DNA from: Archivesica marissinica
Lineage: Eukaryota; Mollusca; Bivalvia; Venerida; Vesicomyidae
Direction of reading: 5' to 3'
Length of the DNA stretch: 64,000 bases
Assembly: GCA_014843695.1 (NCBI GenBank)
Contig: CM026398.1
Location: 19,814,683-19,878,682 of the forward strand
The notes beneath the pieces were generated by a model, which did no database searches, was not told the DNA's origin, and saw only the letters and a program-made list of their open reading frames with translations. The translations under genes were made by a program, and so were the position numbers. The first letter of the stretch is position 1. The number at the start of each line of letters is the position of its first letter. Of this stretch, positions 46,093 through 56,870 are shown one piece after another.

Positions 46093-47258
46093 AGTTCCAA
46101 GCAGAATATAGTTTACTTAGATTAAGTAGTACACATATTGTACTAGAAATAAGTAAGTAATAGAAATGGAACTTTCCGAGAAGAAGCAATTTAATGAAGG
46201 AGCAATGTTTTACAGACTGCAAAGCGCAAATTTTTCGAAAAGAAAAAACAACCCAGCGTCCCGTGCATAATCTTTCAACTTTCATGCAACGTAAAGTCAG
46301 AAGAAAAAACCCATTTCTGATTTGTATTCTGAGGCATGTTCAGGGACAATTTTCTTAAATAGCTGCTAGGAAATGAAAAGTTCCCTGGAGGTCAATTTTT
46401 CACAGTTCCAGGAAAAAAAACATTGATGTATAAATTTATGGGCAATGTGAGAGGGATTGACATTGTGATCATCCTGTGTCATTTAACACATACTGTAATA
46501 AGCTGCAGGCTATAGATCACAATCTCATGGTGGCACTAGACTCTAATGAGAGAGAGAGTACTGAAATCCTTCATGTTCTATACATTGTATAGCTTTATTA
46601 GATATATTTTGTGGTACTATTTTTTCCGTGAGTTCTGTTATTGCTGTTTGAAATTATTTTTCTTACCTCATATTTGATGATGGTCTCTGGCCTCGTGTTT
46701 TTATTGCTTCTGCATTTTCCGGATAATCCAAATTGATATAATAAAAAAAAATTAAATCCAGTGAAACGGAAAGGTTTCTTGAAAACAACGGAAACTGAAG
46801 ATCAGATCTGTCACATAGTGATCGTAATAGTGAGTTTAAGAAGGTTTAATCCAGGAATTGTCTCATCTTTGATCCCTTGATCCCGAACGTTTAACTCTGA
46901 AACTGGTCTGTTTCAATCCTTTAATCCGGTGGGTTTGATCTGGAACATCAAGTCCTTACGATCAAATCCTTACGATACTTGGTATAATGAGAGATATAGT
47001 TTGTGTAGAAAAGAACTAGGAACAATACAATCACGACTACAACGTGTGCCGCTAATATTGAATAAAACTACCACTTTTAGCTAATAATCCAGAATAGAAG
47101 TTCCTCCTATAATTATTTTTCCACAAGAATACATCATGCACTGGTGAATGATTTTTCCTTGCTATGTAGCGCGGTATATAGTAGCTGAGATGACTTGTAT
47201 AGGTGATGTAGAAAGTCGCAGTTAGCATGGTAAAAATCCTGTGAAACAGGAATAACAG
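46093..47258. other. No gene recognised
   Basis: AT-rich, apparently unique DNA. A GAGAGAGAG run lies near 46547. Confidence 0.4.
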
Positions 47259-47361
47259 GTAGATGTAATGACTACCGCTGGTGTAAAGATTGCAGTTGTA
47301 GATAATACCAGAGCTGAAGCAGTTGGAGTTGAGCTGGGTACAGTGACTGGAGAGATTATTG
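47259..47361 (+). other. Possible isolated coding exon, family unknown
   Basis: An AATAACAG acceptor precedes 34 open codons, and ATTATTG|GTAATT could be a donor. The translation includes MTTAGVKIAVVDNTRAEAVG and continues VELGTVTGEIIG. It is not repetitive and has a coding-like base pattern, but no known domain and no partner exon is evident. A second GATATTGGTAATTATTGG phrase near 47500 repeats the donor context. This is a weak candidate only. Confidence 0.18.
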
Positions 47362-47655
47362 GTAATTATAATAAATTAATCATATTATTCGCTCTATTAT
47401 ATATGCATCATTACAATACATTGTATTGGGTTTCGTTGGCTGTCATGAGGACACGAAATGAGTATGATTTGGAAGATATTCTAATTCAGACTTTAGATGG
47501 TGATATTGGTAATTATTGGTGAATGATGTGTGTATACTACAATTGATTATTCTGCCGCTGTACTTTCCATGGGTATTTTTCTCAGATTTGTGATTAAATG
47601 AAATGTGACATGTGGTAATAGGTGTATATGCAGAAGAGGAAGAATGCTTTATTAA

Positions 47656-47891
47656 CCCATTCAACACCAAGTAACTTGCATGGACTGATCCATGATATTT
47701 TTAGACCAATAAATTAATAACAAAATTACATTTGGATCAGTTCATTTATCAAAATGGGTAAACAAAATTCTAAAAATAGTTATATTACTTGAAAAAAGTG
47801 CAGATCCTGATGAGACTGCTCGTCACGAGTCGGCTCATCTGGATCTACACTTTTTTGTAGGCCAATTTAGAGGTATGTGGTGTTGAAAGGG
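47656..47891. mobile_element. TTAA-flanked MITE, family P1, inverted, complete
   Basis: TTAA on both sides (47652-47655 and 47892-47895). TIRs are CCCATTCAACACCAAGTAAC and, from the right, CCCTTTCAACACCACATACC. The GCTCGTCACGAGTCGGCTCA palindrome centre is intact. Confidence 0.87.
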
Positions 47892-47895
47892 TTAA

Positions 47896-48351
47896 GACTT
47901 AAGCTTTACCAGTATTCTCGGCTGTAGATTTTATACATGTAGTAGAAGACTTTTCCATCAGATTCAAACTTGGACACATTTCAGGGTGTGTGCTCTAGTC
48001 TTGTAAAGACTTCTTGAAGCAGGTAATGTAGAAAAGTAGCCTAGAATATCATAAATTAAATGATTTTCTACAGCATATATACTAGAATTTGAATTTAATT
48101 TGCACGTACATGTACCTCAGACGCTGACAATTTGAGAATAGATAGAAATAAATAGAAAATGGTTTGGTCATTCCATGGCAGTTATTATGAAACTCTACAA
48201 TCGATGTCTCGTGCACCGTGTGGTCAAGTTTGAAATGAGGATAGGAAGCATCATGACAACTGGTAGATAAATGTTTTCGACGTCTCCTCATAAATGGTTT
48301 GGTGTTTTGCACCCTTGCATCTGGCTCGCTAGTAGAAAATCCAACAGATAC
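47896..48351. other. No gene recognised
   Basis: AT-rich, apparently unique DNA. Confidence 0.4.
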
Positions 48352-48662
48352 TGAGAGACATTGGTCAGTTGCTTCCCCTGAATACTTTTAAAAGTAGATT
48401 GGTCCTCTGTTTTTATCATTGTTTCCTTGCTCATCATGCTATCTAATTTTAACAGGTTTCTCATCTCGACAGATATCTAATGGATACTTTACTGTAAACA
48501 TTAATTTTGTTATCAATTAATTGACATGATTTTGTTGAAATCACATTTATCATACTACAACATCTGGTTAGGGAACAACAGTAAAAACAAAGGATTCCAA
48601 ATAAAAGCTCCAATATACATTTAAGGATAAATTGGAATTTATCTGACAAGGGAGGTAATAGA
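48352..48662 (+). mobile_element. Family M repeat element
   Basis: GAGAGACATTGGTCAGTTGC then TTCCCCTGAATAC at the left and TGACAAGGGAGGTAATAGAA at the right, with AACAGTAAAAACAAAGGATT inside, as in 39595 and 49059. Confidence 0.75.
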
Positions 48663-48791
48663 ACAGCCAGCATTAAAATACTTCTGAACTGAAATCCAAG
48701 AAGGCCATCGTATATTCAACTTCAACCCAAGAATATCTGGTCAGTATCTCTGAACCATTTCAAATTGCCTTTCATTTGTTACTGTAAGGGG

Positions 48792-48872
48792 CCGTGTCAT
48801 TTATATGAAAAAGTTGGCAGTTTCTTACGGAGGTTGGTGCACCAAGTACTGGTTAACCGCTGGAGCCTGCCC
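48792..48872 (+). mobile_element. SINE-B body fragment fused to a SINE-C head
   Basis: GTGTCATTTATATGAAAAAG through GCTGGAGCCTGCCCA is SINE-B. It then switches at once to SINE-C in the opposite orientation. Confidence 0.75.
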
Positions 48873-48957
48873 AATCGTAACGGCTCCAGCGGGGCTCGAA
48901 CTCTGGACCATTCGCACCTAAAGCGAACACGCATCTACTGCGCTATCACGACTTCCA
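48873..48957 (-). mobile_element. SINE-C head fragment in the chimera
   Basis: On the minus strand GGAAGTCGTGATAGCGCAGT leads through the B box GAGTTCGAGCCCC to GAGCCGTTACGAT, ending at the SINE-B junction. The A and B boxes both look intact. Confidence 0.78.
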
Positions 48958-49058
48958 GATATAGTAACACACTAGTTGGAAGTCAAGGACAGGCACTCAG
49001 AGTTATTGTCTCCGTATTCGTTGTTATTCTTCAAATATTTACTGTAGCAAGCGTCACC

Positions 49059-49425
49059 AATGAGAGACATCGATTAGTTACTGCCCCTGAATACTCTCTA
49101 AAAGTAGATAGGTCCTATTAAGTGTTTTCCTCTGTTTTTATTGTTGTTTCCTTTGCACAACTTGCTAGCAATGTTATCTCACTATCGCTTCTTATGATTA
49201 ATAAATGACCACATAGCAGCAGATCTCCCACAGTATAATTATGCAATGGGTACTTATTTGTAAAATAATGTTATCACTTAATTAACACGTTTTTGATAAA
49301 ATCACATTTATCATTCTGCAACTTCTTGTTAGGGCACAACAGTAAAAACAAAGGATTCTAACTAAAAGGACCTATTCACATTTTGGAATAAATCAGACTT
49401 TATCTGCCAAGGGAGGTAATAGAAA
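49059..49425 (+). mobile_element. Family M repeat element
   Basis: GAGAGACATCGATTAGTTAC then TGCCCCTGAATACTC at the left and TGCCAAGGGAGGTAATAGAA at the right. About 700 bp separates it from the previous M copy, in the same orientation. Confidence 0.77.
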
Positions 49426-49509
49426 ATTACAGATGTCGCTCATTGCTAAGTTATTTGTGATTTTATAAAGAAATATCCATAAATGGAGGTAATTTACCAG
49501 AAATAGTTT

Positions 49510-50040
49510 TGCCGAAACCTGTCCACATGTTGGTAGGGTTTCCTTAAAAACACGGGTCAGTAGTCCAGTGATTAACCCGTTGGACTGCGATACCTGTCCA
49601 CATGTTGGTAGAGTTTCCTTAAAAACAAGGGTCAGTAGTCCAGTGATTAACCCGTTGGACTGCGAAACCTGTCCACATGTTGGTAGGGTTTCCTTAAAAA
49701 CAAGGGTCAGTAAGTCCAGTGATTAACCAGTTGGACTGCGAAACCTGTCCACATGTTGGTAGGGTTTCCTTAAAAACAAGGGTCAGTAAGTCCAGTGCTT
49801 AACCAGTTGGACTGCGAAACCTGTCCACATGTTGGTAGGGTTTCCTTAAAAACAAGGGTCAGTAAGTACAATGATTAACCCTTTGGACTGCGAAACCTGT
49901 CCACATGTTGGTAGGGTTTCCTTAAAAACAAGGGTCAGTAGTCCAATGATTAACCTGTTGGACTGCGAAACCTGTCCACCTGTTGGTAGGTTTCCTTAAT
50001 GACACGGGTCAGTAGTTCAGTGATTAACCCATTGGACTGC
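49510..50040. repeat. 73-75-bp tandem array derived from a SINE-A head
   Basis: About seven units of GTCAGTAGTCCAGTGATTAA, CCCGTTGGACTGCGAAACCT and GTCCACATGTTGGTAGGGTT. The GTAGTCCAGTGATTAACCCG part is the SINE-A leader and A-box region. The last unit runs straight into a SINE-A body. Confidence 0.9.
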
Positions 50041-50215
50041 GAATCCAAGGGTCGCAGGTTCGATCCCCGGTCTGATTCTAATAATATTAACAGTCTTTCA
50101 GTTAGGACTTCAAACTGAATCTCCGTCTGTATCATTGCACTGTCCTCCAAAGTCTAAAATGACTAATCTCTTATAGAGGCGTCGCGTCGCCTATAACGAT
50201 GAATAAACGTAAAAA
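50010..50215 (+). mobile_element. SINE-A copy at the end of its own head array
   Basis: After the last array unit come GGGTCGCAGGTTCGATCCCC, TAACAGTCTTTCAG and GACTAATCTCTTATAGAGGC, then GATGAATAAACGTAAAAACA. The middle of the body (GAGGTCTCGTGTCGGTGC to GATTCTGGAATGGG) is missing. Confidence 0.85.
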
Positions 50216-50362
50216 CAAACAAGCCGGAAATATTGGGCCCAGTGGTTAAGGTAGTTGTCTTTAAATCATTTGTCCTTTACCAACTTGGATTGTCATTCAA
50301 GTGAGGAAGCTATCTAGCTTGGTTCATGCCTTTCTCCATCAATAACAACTGCTTTAATCGCC

Positions 50363-51725
50363 CTATGGCCTAAACACGTCACCATATGGCCTTATCACGT
50401 CATCATATGGCCTAAGCACATCACCATATGGCCTAAACACGTCATCATATGGCCTAAGCACGTCACCATATGGCCTAAACACATCACCATCTGGCCTAAG
50501 CACATTGTCATATGGTCTAAGTATGTCACCATAATTATGGCCTAAGCACGTCACCATATGGCCTAAGCACGTCACCATATGGCCTAAGCACATCACCATA
50601 TGGCCTAAGCACATCACCATATGGCCTAAGCACATCGCCATATGGGCTAAGCACATCACCATATGTCCTAAGCACGTCACCATATGGCCTAAGCACATCA
50701 CCATATGGCCTAGGCACATCACCATATGTCCTAAGCACGTCACCATATGGGCTAAGCACATCACCATATGGCATAAGCACGTCACCATATGGCCTAGGCA
50801 TGTCACCATATAGCATAAGCACGTCCCCATATGGGCTAAGCATGTCACCATATGGCATAAGCACGTCACCATATGGCCTAGGCATGTCACCATATGGCAT
50901 AAGCATGTCACCATATGGCCTAGGCATGTCACCATATGGCATAAGCACGTCACCATATGGCCTAGGCACATTGCCATATGACCTAAGCACATCACCATAT
51001 AGGCTAAGCACGTTGTCATATAGCTTAGGCACATCACCATATGTCCTAAGCACATCACCATATGGCCTAAGCACGTCACCATATGACCTAAGCACATCAC
51101 CATATAGGCTAAGCATGTTGTCATATGGCCTAGGCACGTCACCATATGTCCTAAGCACATCACCATATGGCCTAAGCACGTCACCATATGACCTAAGCAC
51201 ATCACCATATAGGCTAAGCACGTTGTCATATGGCCTAGGAACGTCACAATATGGCCAAAGCATGTCGCCATATGGCCTAAGCACGTCCCCATATGGCCTA
51301 AGCACGTCCCCATATGGCATAGGCATATCACCATATGGCCTATGCACATCACCATATGGCCTAAGCACATCACCATATTGTCTAAGCACATCACCATATG
51401 GCCTAGGCACATCACCATATGGCCTAAGCACATCACCATATGGCCTAAGCACATCACCATATGGCCTAAGCACATCACCATATGGCATAGGCATATCACC
51501 ATATGGCCTAAGCATGTCACCATATGGCCTAAGCACATCACCATATGGCCTAGGCACATCACCATATAGGCTAAGCACGTTGTCATATGGCCTAAGCATG
51601 TCACCATATGGCCTAGGCACATCACCATATGGCCTAAGCACATCACCATATGGCCTAGGCACATCACCATATGGCCTAAGCACTTCACCATATGGCCTAA
51701 GCATGTCACCATATGGCCTAAAAAC
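50363..51725. repeat. 1.36-kb array of 21-bp CATATGGCC units
   Basis: About 65 units of CATATGGCCTAAGCACATCA plus C, with ACGTCAC, GGCATGTCAC and GGCACATCAC variants. Longer patterns recur, such as the block with AGGCTAAGCACGTTGTCATA at about 51000, 51105 and 51215. Open frames on both strands (up to 449 codons) follow from the 21-bp period and are not credible genes. Confidence 0.95.
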
Positions 51726-52048
51726 TGTTGATCCCATTAAAAAACACACAGTGTGGAAATTTAGCACAAGTATTATGTGCAGCATATTCTAGCGTAAACA
51801 GGAAACCTTAAGGGGATCATATGCACAAGTTTCATGTCAACCTTGCTTTCTTAAATAGATGATGGTAAGCTAGCATTATATTTAATATCTGCCTGTGTCC
51901 TGCGATAATACTGTATTATATCATCTCTAGCTGGTTGATCAGATATTTATGAAGGTAGATTGTGACAGTTACTGTGACTTGTGTAGCAAGCTGTCACCAT
52001 CGTAGCTTAATCATAGTATTACATGTATTCACAAGGCTGTAGCATAAC
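51726..52048. other. No gene recognised
   Basis: AT-rich spacer between the 21-bp array and the split SINE. Confidence 0.4.
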
Positions 52049-52315
52049 TTCTCATAGCCGCTTCCGTGGTCGAGTGGTTATTTAGGTCACTGACTTGTAT
52101 ACCCAGTATTCTCCGTAGAATATGAAGTAGCTGGTTTTAATTTATAAGTATCCGGCATTCACACGCTACCGAGTCGGCGAGGGGATAGTGCGCCTTCCCG
52201 CTGGGGGGTATGGGGGGCCTCCCCCAGAAAATTTTCCAAAATTGGTCTCATTTCGTGCAACCTGGTGCATTTTTAAGGCAATATTTACACCAATTTTTGG
52301 ATCATTTTTACACAT

Positions 52316-52321
52316 TTTATT
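52316..52321 (-). terminator. AATAAA polyadenylation signal of the hAT transposase
   Basis: AATAAA on the minus strand sits about 105 nt past the TAA stop at 52426-52428 and about 210 nt inside the left TIR. The 3' UTR would therefore end within the transposon. Confidence 0.6.
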
Positions 52322-52425
52322 TTCACAGAAAAAGATAAATTGTTAAACACAGATTGAGACTATATAACAAAAGTTAATGTTAGATCTTGGTGTCGTGGAG
52401 TTTCTAGGAACATCTACTCGTGGAT

Positions 52426-55400
52426 TTAATTGTCCGATTCAGAATCATCATCCTGGTCCATATCTAGTGCAGCAAGAGCATTGTGGTATATGCCGTCATC
52501 ACCACTGACTGGTTGTACTTGAACCTGGAATATAGAGTAAAATCAAAATTAGGAACAACAAGTCAATGTAGGAACAGCTACGTGATAATTGGAGTGTAAT
52601 ATGTTGTAGATGTTTTACAGTTTAGTCAGTTTCGCATTTTACGATAAATTATGTACAAATTAATGCATGTTTCACACTTTTTATACCTGGACATGCTGAT
52701 CCAACTCTTCTGCTACAGTGGCCTGTTCAATCTCGTCACCAGTGTTGCTTCCGCCTCGTAATGGAGGTAATTTTGAAATATATTATATACTACTCGGTAA
52801 ACTATTAAATATTTTGGACTTAATATGTGAGCTTTTAAGAACTATATTATTTCAGAAATTATGACAATTAACTTATTTTAGAATTGTGCTAATATGTGAT
52901 TCCAGCAGTTGTGAATGTTTTATTTTGTTGTAAATGAATGCGGAATGAAACCAAACTTTTTATTTGGAAATTGGTGTTGTCTGTTATAACCTACTTACCT
53001 CCAAGATCTACCTGAGTGGCACAGTCTACTCTGGTTACCACGTGGAAGAGGCTGTCAGCGTGATCACATCCACTGAGTTTTGGCAGTTTTTTGAGAGGAG
53101 GCAGGTTTCTAATGTGAGTTTTTCTCCAGATCTGGGTGGCTTCTGTCAGCATGGACTTACAATCTGTAGACTGGGAAGGTGGTCCATTCAGGGAAATGTG
53201 AAGGAGACTAGACAACATGTCGTTCTTCATTGTGCTTCTTAGCCGTGTCTTGATACGCTTTACAGCACTTGCCCCACGTTCCACAACAGCATTAGAAAGC
53301 GGCTGTGTGAGGCATATTTGTGCTGCATCAACAAGGTAGCTGAAGTTGATTCTGTGTGATGCTTGCTCTTTCACCAGCTTATTTAGCACATACTGTGTTG
53401 GAGAAATGTCTTCCCCTCGAAGAATGGCTTCTGGAACATTCCACGTAGACATTAGGTATTTAAAGTTCTGCCATTGAGCAAGGGCCTCAACAGAATTAAG
53501 ATGGAATTGTTTGCTCATAATTTCAACTTCTTTAACACCATACCCAGTGAAATCTTGATCTGTTGCTTTTGGTAATATGGTTGGGTCGAACACCGAAAAT
53601 GCTTGAAGAACAGGGGATGCATCTGAAAATCTTCGATCTAGATTCTTCTCTAGTGCCGTTGTATATGATGAGAGTAACCCCTTCAGAAATGATGGTACTT
53701 GGTCTTTTTCTGTCAAACGAAGTTCAAGCTGAGCATACATCCCATCTGGCTGAATTGCAGACTGTAGTTTGTTGACAATGTCCAGTTCACAACGGATGCT
53801 AGTCAGATATGCCTTTGTTGCTTGAAGGGCCGGTTGGATGGACATATAACAGGTGTGGTCTTTCTGAAAAAGCTTGCTTAGAATATTGAGTTGAGGCAGA
53901 ACCGCATTTAGTATGAACATAGTACCAACAAATTTTGTGTTGTTCATTCTGGTCAACAGGCCTTGGGCTGTGGCGTCCTGCTCCTTGAACTGCCTGAGAG
54001 TCAGCATTATAGCAACAAGGTTGCGGCAGACACTTGCAACGCTCTGACCAGTTGACAGCCATCTTGTCTTGCATGCCTTCTGGATCTTTACAGCTAGCCT
54101 TCTTGAAAGTTTTCTTTCCTTCTCTGGATTTTGTGGTACTTGGATCTGCTGAAGATTTGTGCACACCTTCACAAAGGCAGAACAACGCTTGGGGTACTCC
54201 AACCATTTCCACAGTTGCCGTAGTGTTACTTCTACAGTGCTTGCATATTTGACTGTCTCATTTGAATCACCACATGCTAGGGCAAGCCTATGGCTGATGC
54301 AGTGACTCCGAAGCATGATGCTTGACACATTCTGCAGCCGGGCTCCAACCCCACCATGAACACCCGTCATGACACTAGCACCATCAGATCCAAAGCCACA
54401 TAAATGTTGCGGACTTAAACCACATGATCTCAGCTCCTCTGTGATGATGTTGAAGATGGTCTCGGCATTTGGGCTGTCAGATTTCTCAAGAACATCCCTC
54501 ACATCCAGAAAGTCAAAATTGGCATTTCCATCAGCATTTACATAGCCTACATAGATCAGTAGCTGTTCAATTGTAGCACAGTCAGTTACTTCATCTACAA
54601 GCACACTGTACCATCTAGCATATTTGATTTTCTGTATGAGCCTCGACTTTATGAGCTGTCCAATGAGAATGCGCATGTCTCTCTGGCTTCTTTCGCTCCT
54701 GTTCTTGAAATGGGTCATTTCTGTAACTCCTATCTGTATTTCTAAGTCAATCAATGACAGAAGCTTTTTGCTGGCTACCTCCTCTTTCCCCAACCAGTAT
54801 GATGTTAGTAAAGCATTGAAGGTTACTGAATCTATTGTCTCGTGCGCCTCTTTATGTTGATGTGCAAGACTTGAGTTGCGTCGTTCCGGCTCATAGATTT
54901 GTGTGCTGATGTGACCTGTTCCATTTTTGTGATCTATAATGGCACTGTGTTTGAAGTTCATGGATGGTGATATATTGAATGTGTTTAGCTTGTTGTATTT
55001 ATTGGTGGTATTGTGCATGCGACACATAAGACAATACATTCCGCTGCCCTCGACATATATCAGCCACCAGATTCCCGTCTTCTCACAATAGCACGTATTC
55101 CTGTCTGTCAGCCAGCTATGCCTGAACATGTCCATGCCCTTCTTCTTTTTCTGTAAACCTAGCTTGGGGGCTTTACATTCTTTAATCCTGTTGATCTCTG
55201 ATTCAGGTAGCTGGGAACAATTTACAGAACATGTGTAAAAGCTATGAAGCTTGCACTGCTCGATGGATTCTCCAAAGTATTCGTTCAATAATTCTATACC
55301 TTGAGAATTGGTCATGGATTTCTCTTGCTGACAGGTTGGTTTGTTGAAAGCAGATTCAGGGATACGTGTACTGGGTTTGGTAGTTGGTACTGCCTCTTCT

Positions 55401-56321
55401 ACTTGATTTGAAGAAGAATCAGCCTGTGTGAGAGAGGTTACCATCAATGGGACAGGTTGTGTTACTGCAGCGCTCTCCACTTGATCTTGCACACTGGATG
55501 ACGGACTGGCACACTGTAACCCTGTGAATCATGTAAAATGTTGCACGGTACACTTGACATGCGGGAAAATTGTACTCATGCACACAGCCGGCTGCTAGCC
55601 ATGGGCTTGAGTACCATTAATAGAAACATCCAAAACAGTCATGTTTCTTGCCTGTGGTTTTATTTCAAAATACACCCTGGACAAACCGATTCTTACGAAC
55701 CCACCCCTCCCCCGGACATATTTTTTTCTGGACAGACCAGGATAAACTATACCCCCCCATACAATACGCCTCTGGAATGGCCTACTCTACTATGTACAGT
55801 CCAGCCCCAGCTAGTCCAAATATTTCGACATGGAAAATGTGACATTTTACTATCCATGCATTTTTCAATAACAGAAAACAAAAATTTATGTAGAGGTCTT
55901 ATTTATAGGACTAGTGGAACCTAGAGAAGAGTGATGGAACCTATGCTCACATGCATAAATCCCATATAGAGTGGTGGAACCTATGCTCAGCGTATTTTCC
56001 ATCTTCATCCGTATTTATAATTATAGTTCTAGGCTAATTTCGCTAACAGAGCTGAAACATGGTTCAATAGCATTCTGTTTAGTGTATCGGTAGGCTGCTG
56101 CAACTGTCACGTGACTTGTCCAGCAGATGAATATAAACAAGCAAATCATTGGGAGAATATTTCCACCGAAACTGATATGTTCAGTGTATGAGCAATTCAA
56201 GATAAGATATTCAATAAGTTATGGTGGATGCACGGTGTACTTGTTTTTTTTATTTACCTGTGTGCCAAAAATCTGACATAACTCTTTGATTTTGAAGTTT
56301 TATTTTCTTTTTTGCACTCAT
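52426..56321 (-). CDS. hAT transposase, ZNF862-like, four exons, 917 aa
   Basis: Predicted to bind the element's ends and cut and paste it in the nucleus. Exons: 56321-56258 (ATG with A at -3), 55521-52999, 52754-52687 and 52524-52426 (TAA). Donors are CACACAG|GTAAAT, GGAG|GTAAGT and GTCCAG|GTATAA; acceptors are TTCACAG|GG, TACGAG|GC and ATTCCAG|GT. Phases 1, 1 and 0 join without a frameshift, and total length is 2754 nt. Residues 12-19 (QRVMSDFW) fit a PIP box. A BED/TTF-like finger has Cys185, Cys188 and His near 213-225. Catalytic candidates are D331 in VLVDEVTD, D401 in GFGSDGAS and E769 in AVVERGAS. CKTRWLS near 504-510 and the Leu-rich stretch near 779-798 fit the hAT fold and its dimerisation region. 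The tail DMDQDDDSESDN is acidic. The large exon is certain. Exon 1 is strongly supported by phase. The GAG acceptor of the 68-nt exon is the weakest point, although skipping that exon gives an early stop. Confidence 0.85.
55522..56257 (-). other. Intron 1 of the transposase, carrying a foreign repeat
   Basis: This 736-nt intron runs from GTAAAT to TTCACAG. About 55930-56246 is an inverted, rearranged copy of the element at 16352-16984. It has two head copies (AGTGATGGAACCTATGCT near 55930 and AGTGGTGGAACCTATGCT at 55970) and shares the CACGTGAC-containing interior. The remainder, 55540-55920, has C-rich stretches and no recognised content. Confidence 0.6.
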
Positions 56322-56653
56322 TTTGTCGGCTGCTTCTCTTCTTCACACAAAAACATCGGGCGGAACTTCCTGGAAGTCTGGTACCAGACATTCAAGATTC
56401 CATTCGCGGTGAAACGGAGCGAGAGAACCAGGTCGTCTAAATTTAGAAACTCATTTACCTGTGTGCCAAAAATCTGACATAACTCTTTGATTTTGAAGTT
56501 TTATTTTCTTTTTTGCACTCATTTTGTCGGCTGCTTCTCTTCTTCACACAAAAACATCGGGCGGAACTTCCTGGAAGTCTGGTACCAGACATTCAAGATT
56601 CCATTCGCGGTGAAACGGAGCGAGAGAACCAGGTCGTCTAAATTTAGAAACTC
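56252..56653 (-). repeat. 201-bp direct tandem duplication of the transposase first exon
   Basis: Two adjoining copies, 56252-56452 and 56453-56653, appear identical base for base. Each carries leader sequence, the ATG, 21 codons plus one base, and the GTAAAT donor. The distal start exon is therefore 56522-56459 and the proximal one 56321-56258. If the distal donor is used, the protein is unchanged. If it is not, the distal frame reads only to HTGK and then TGA, making a short upstream ORF ahead of the proximal ATG. Confidence 0.93.
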
Positions 56654-56870
56654 ACGGAAAATCCAGATTTTCCCAGCGATATGATTGGTAGATAGCACTG
56701 ATCATTTGCATTTGTACTAGATGCGCGTCTCTTATGCGCATTGTAACAAAAACATCCGATAAAATGGATGCGCCCACAGAATCACGTCCGGATCGATTTA
56801 TTTGACGATTTCGTCCTAAATATTCGCTGTTTTGTTTCGAAATAATATATTTATTATACCGGAAAGTAAC
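56654..56870 (-). promoter_or_regulatory. Putative promoter and leader of the hAT transposase
   Basis: On the minus strand a TATA-like TATAATAAATAT lies near 56851-56865. Further downstream are a perfect octamer ATGCAAAT (plus-strand ATTTGCAT at 56704-56711) and a CCAAT motif near 56680-56690. A short upstream ORF begins ATGTTTTTGTTACAATGC near 56752. Everything lies between the right TIR and the first coding exon, as expected for a self-contained element. The start site is not determined; transcription about 30 bp below the TATA would begin near 56825. Confidence 0.45.

Noticed and set aside
50363..51792. Frames of 449, 416 and 330 codons on both strands
   Set aside because: They follow from a 21-bp satellite period and have no domain or unique sequence.
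52991..52998. TAG stop directly after the large transposase exon as the true C-terminus
   Set aside because: The last codons read through a perfect GTAAGT donor, and two downstream exons continue the frame to an acidic tail and a TAA with correct phases. Intron retention could still give this shorter form.
53563..54252. Plus- and minus-strand frames inside the transposase exon
   Set aside because: Shadows of the real minus-strand reading frame.
55490..55492. Start of the transposase at the beginning of the large open frame
   Set aside because: The codon is GTG, not ATG, and the frame stays open upstream to an acceptor-like TTCACAG that matches the phase of the short first exon. The first in-frame ATG of the large exon (55442-55444) has a weak context.
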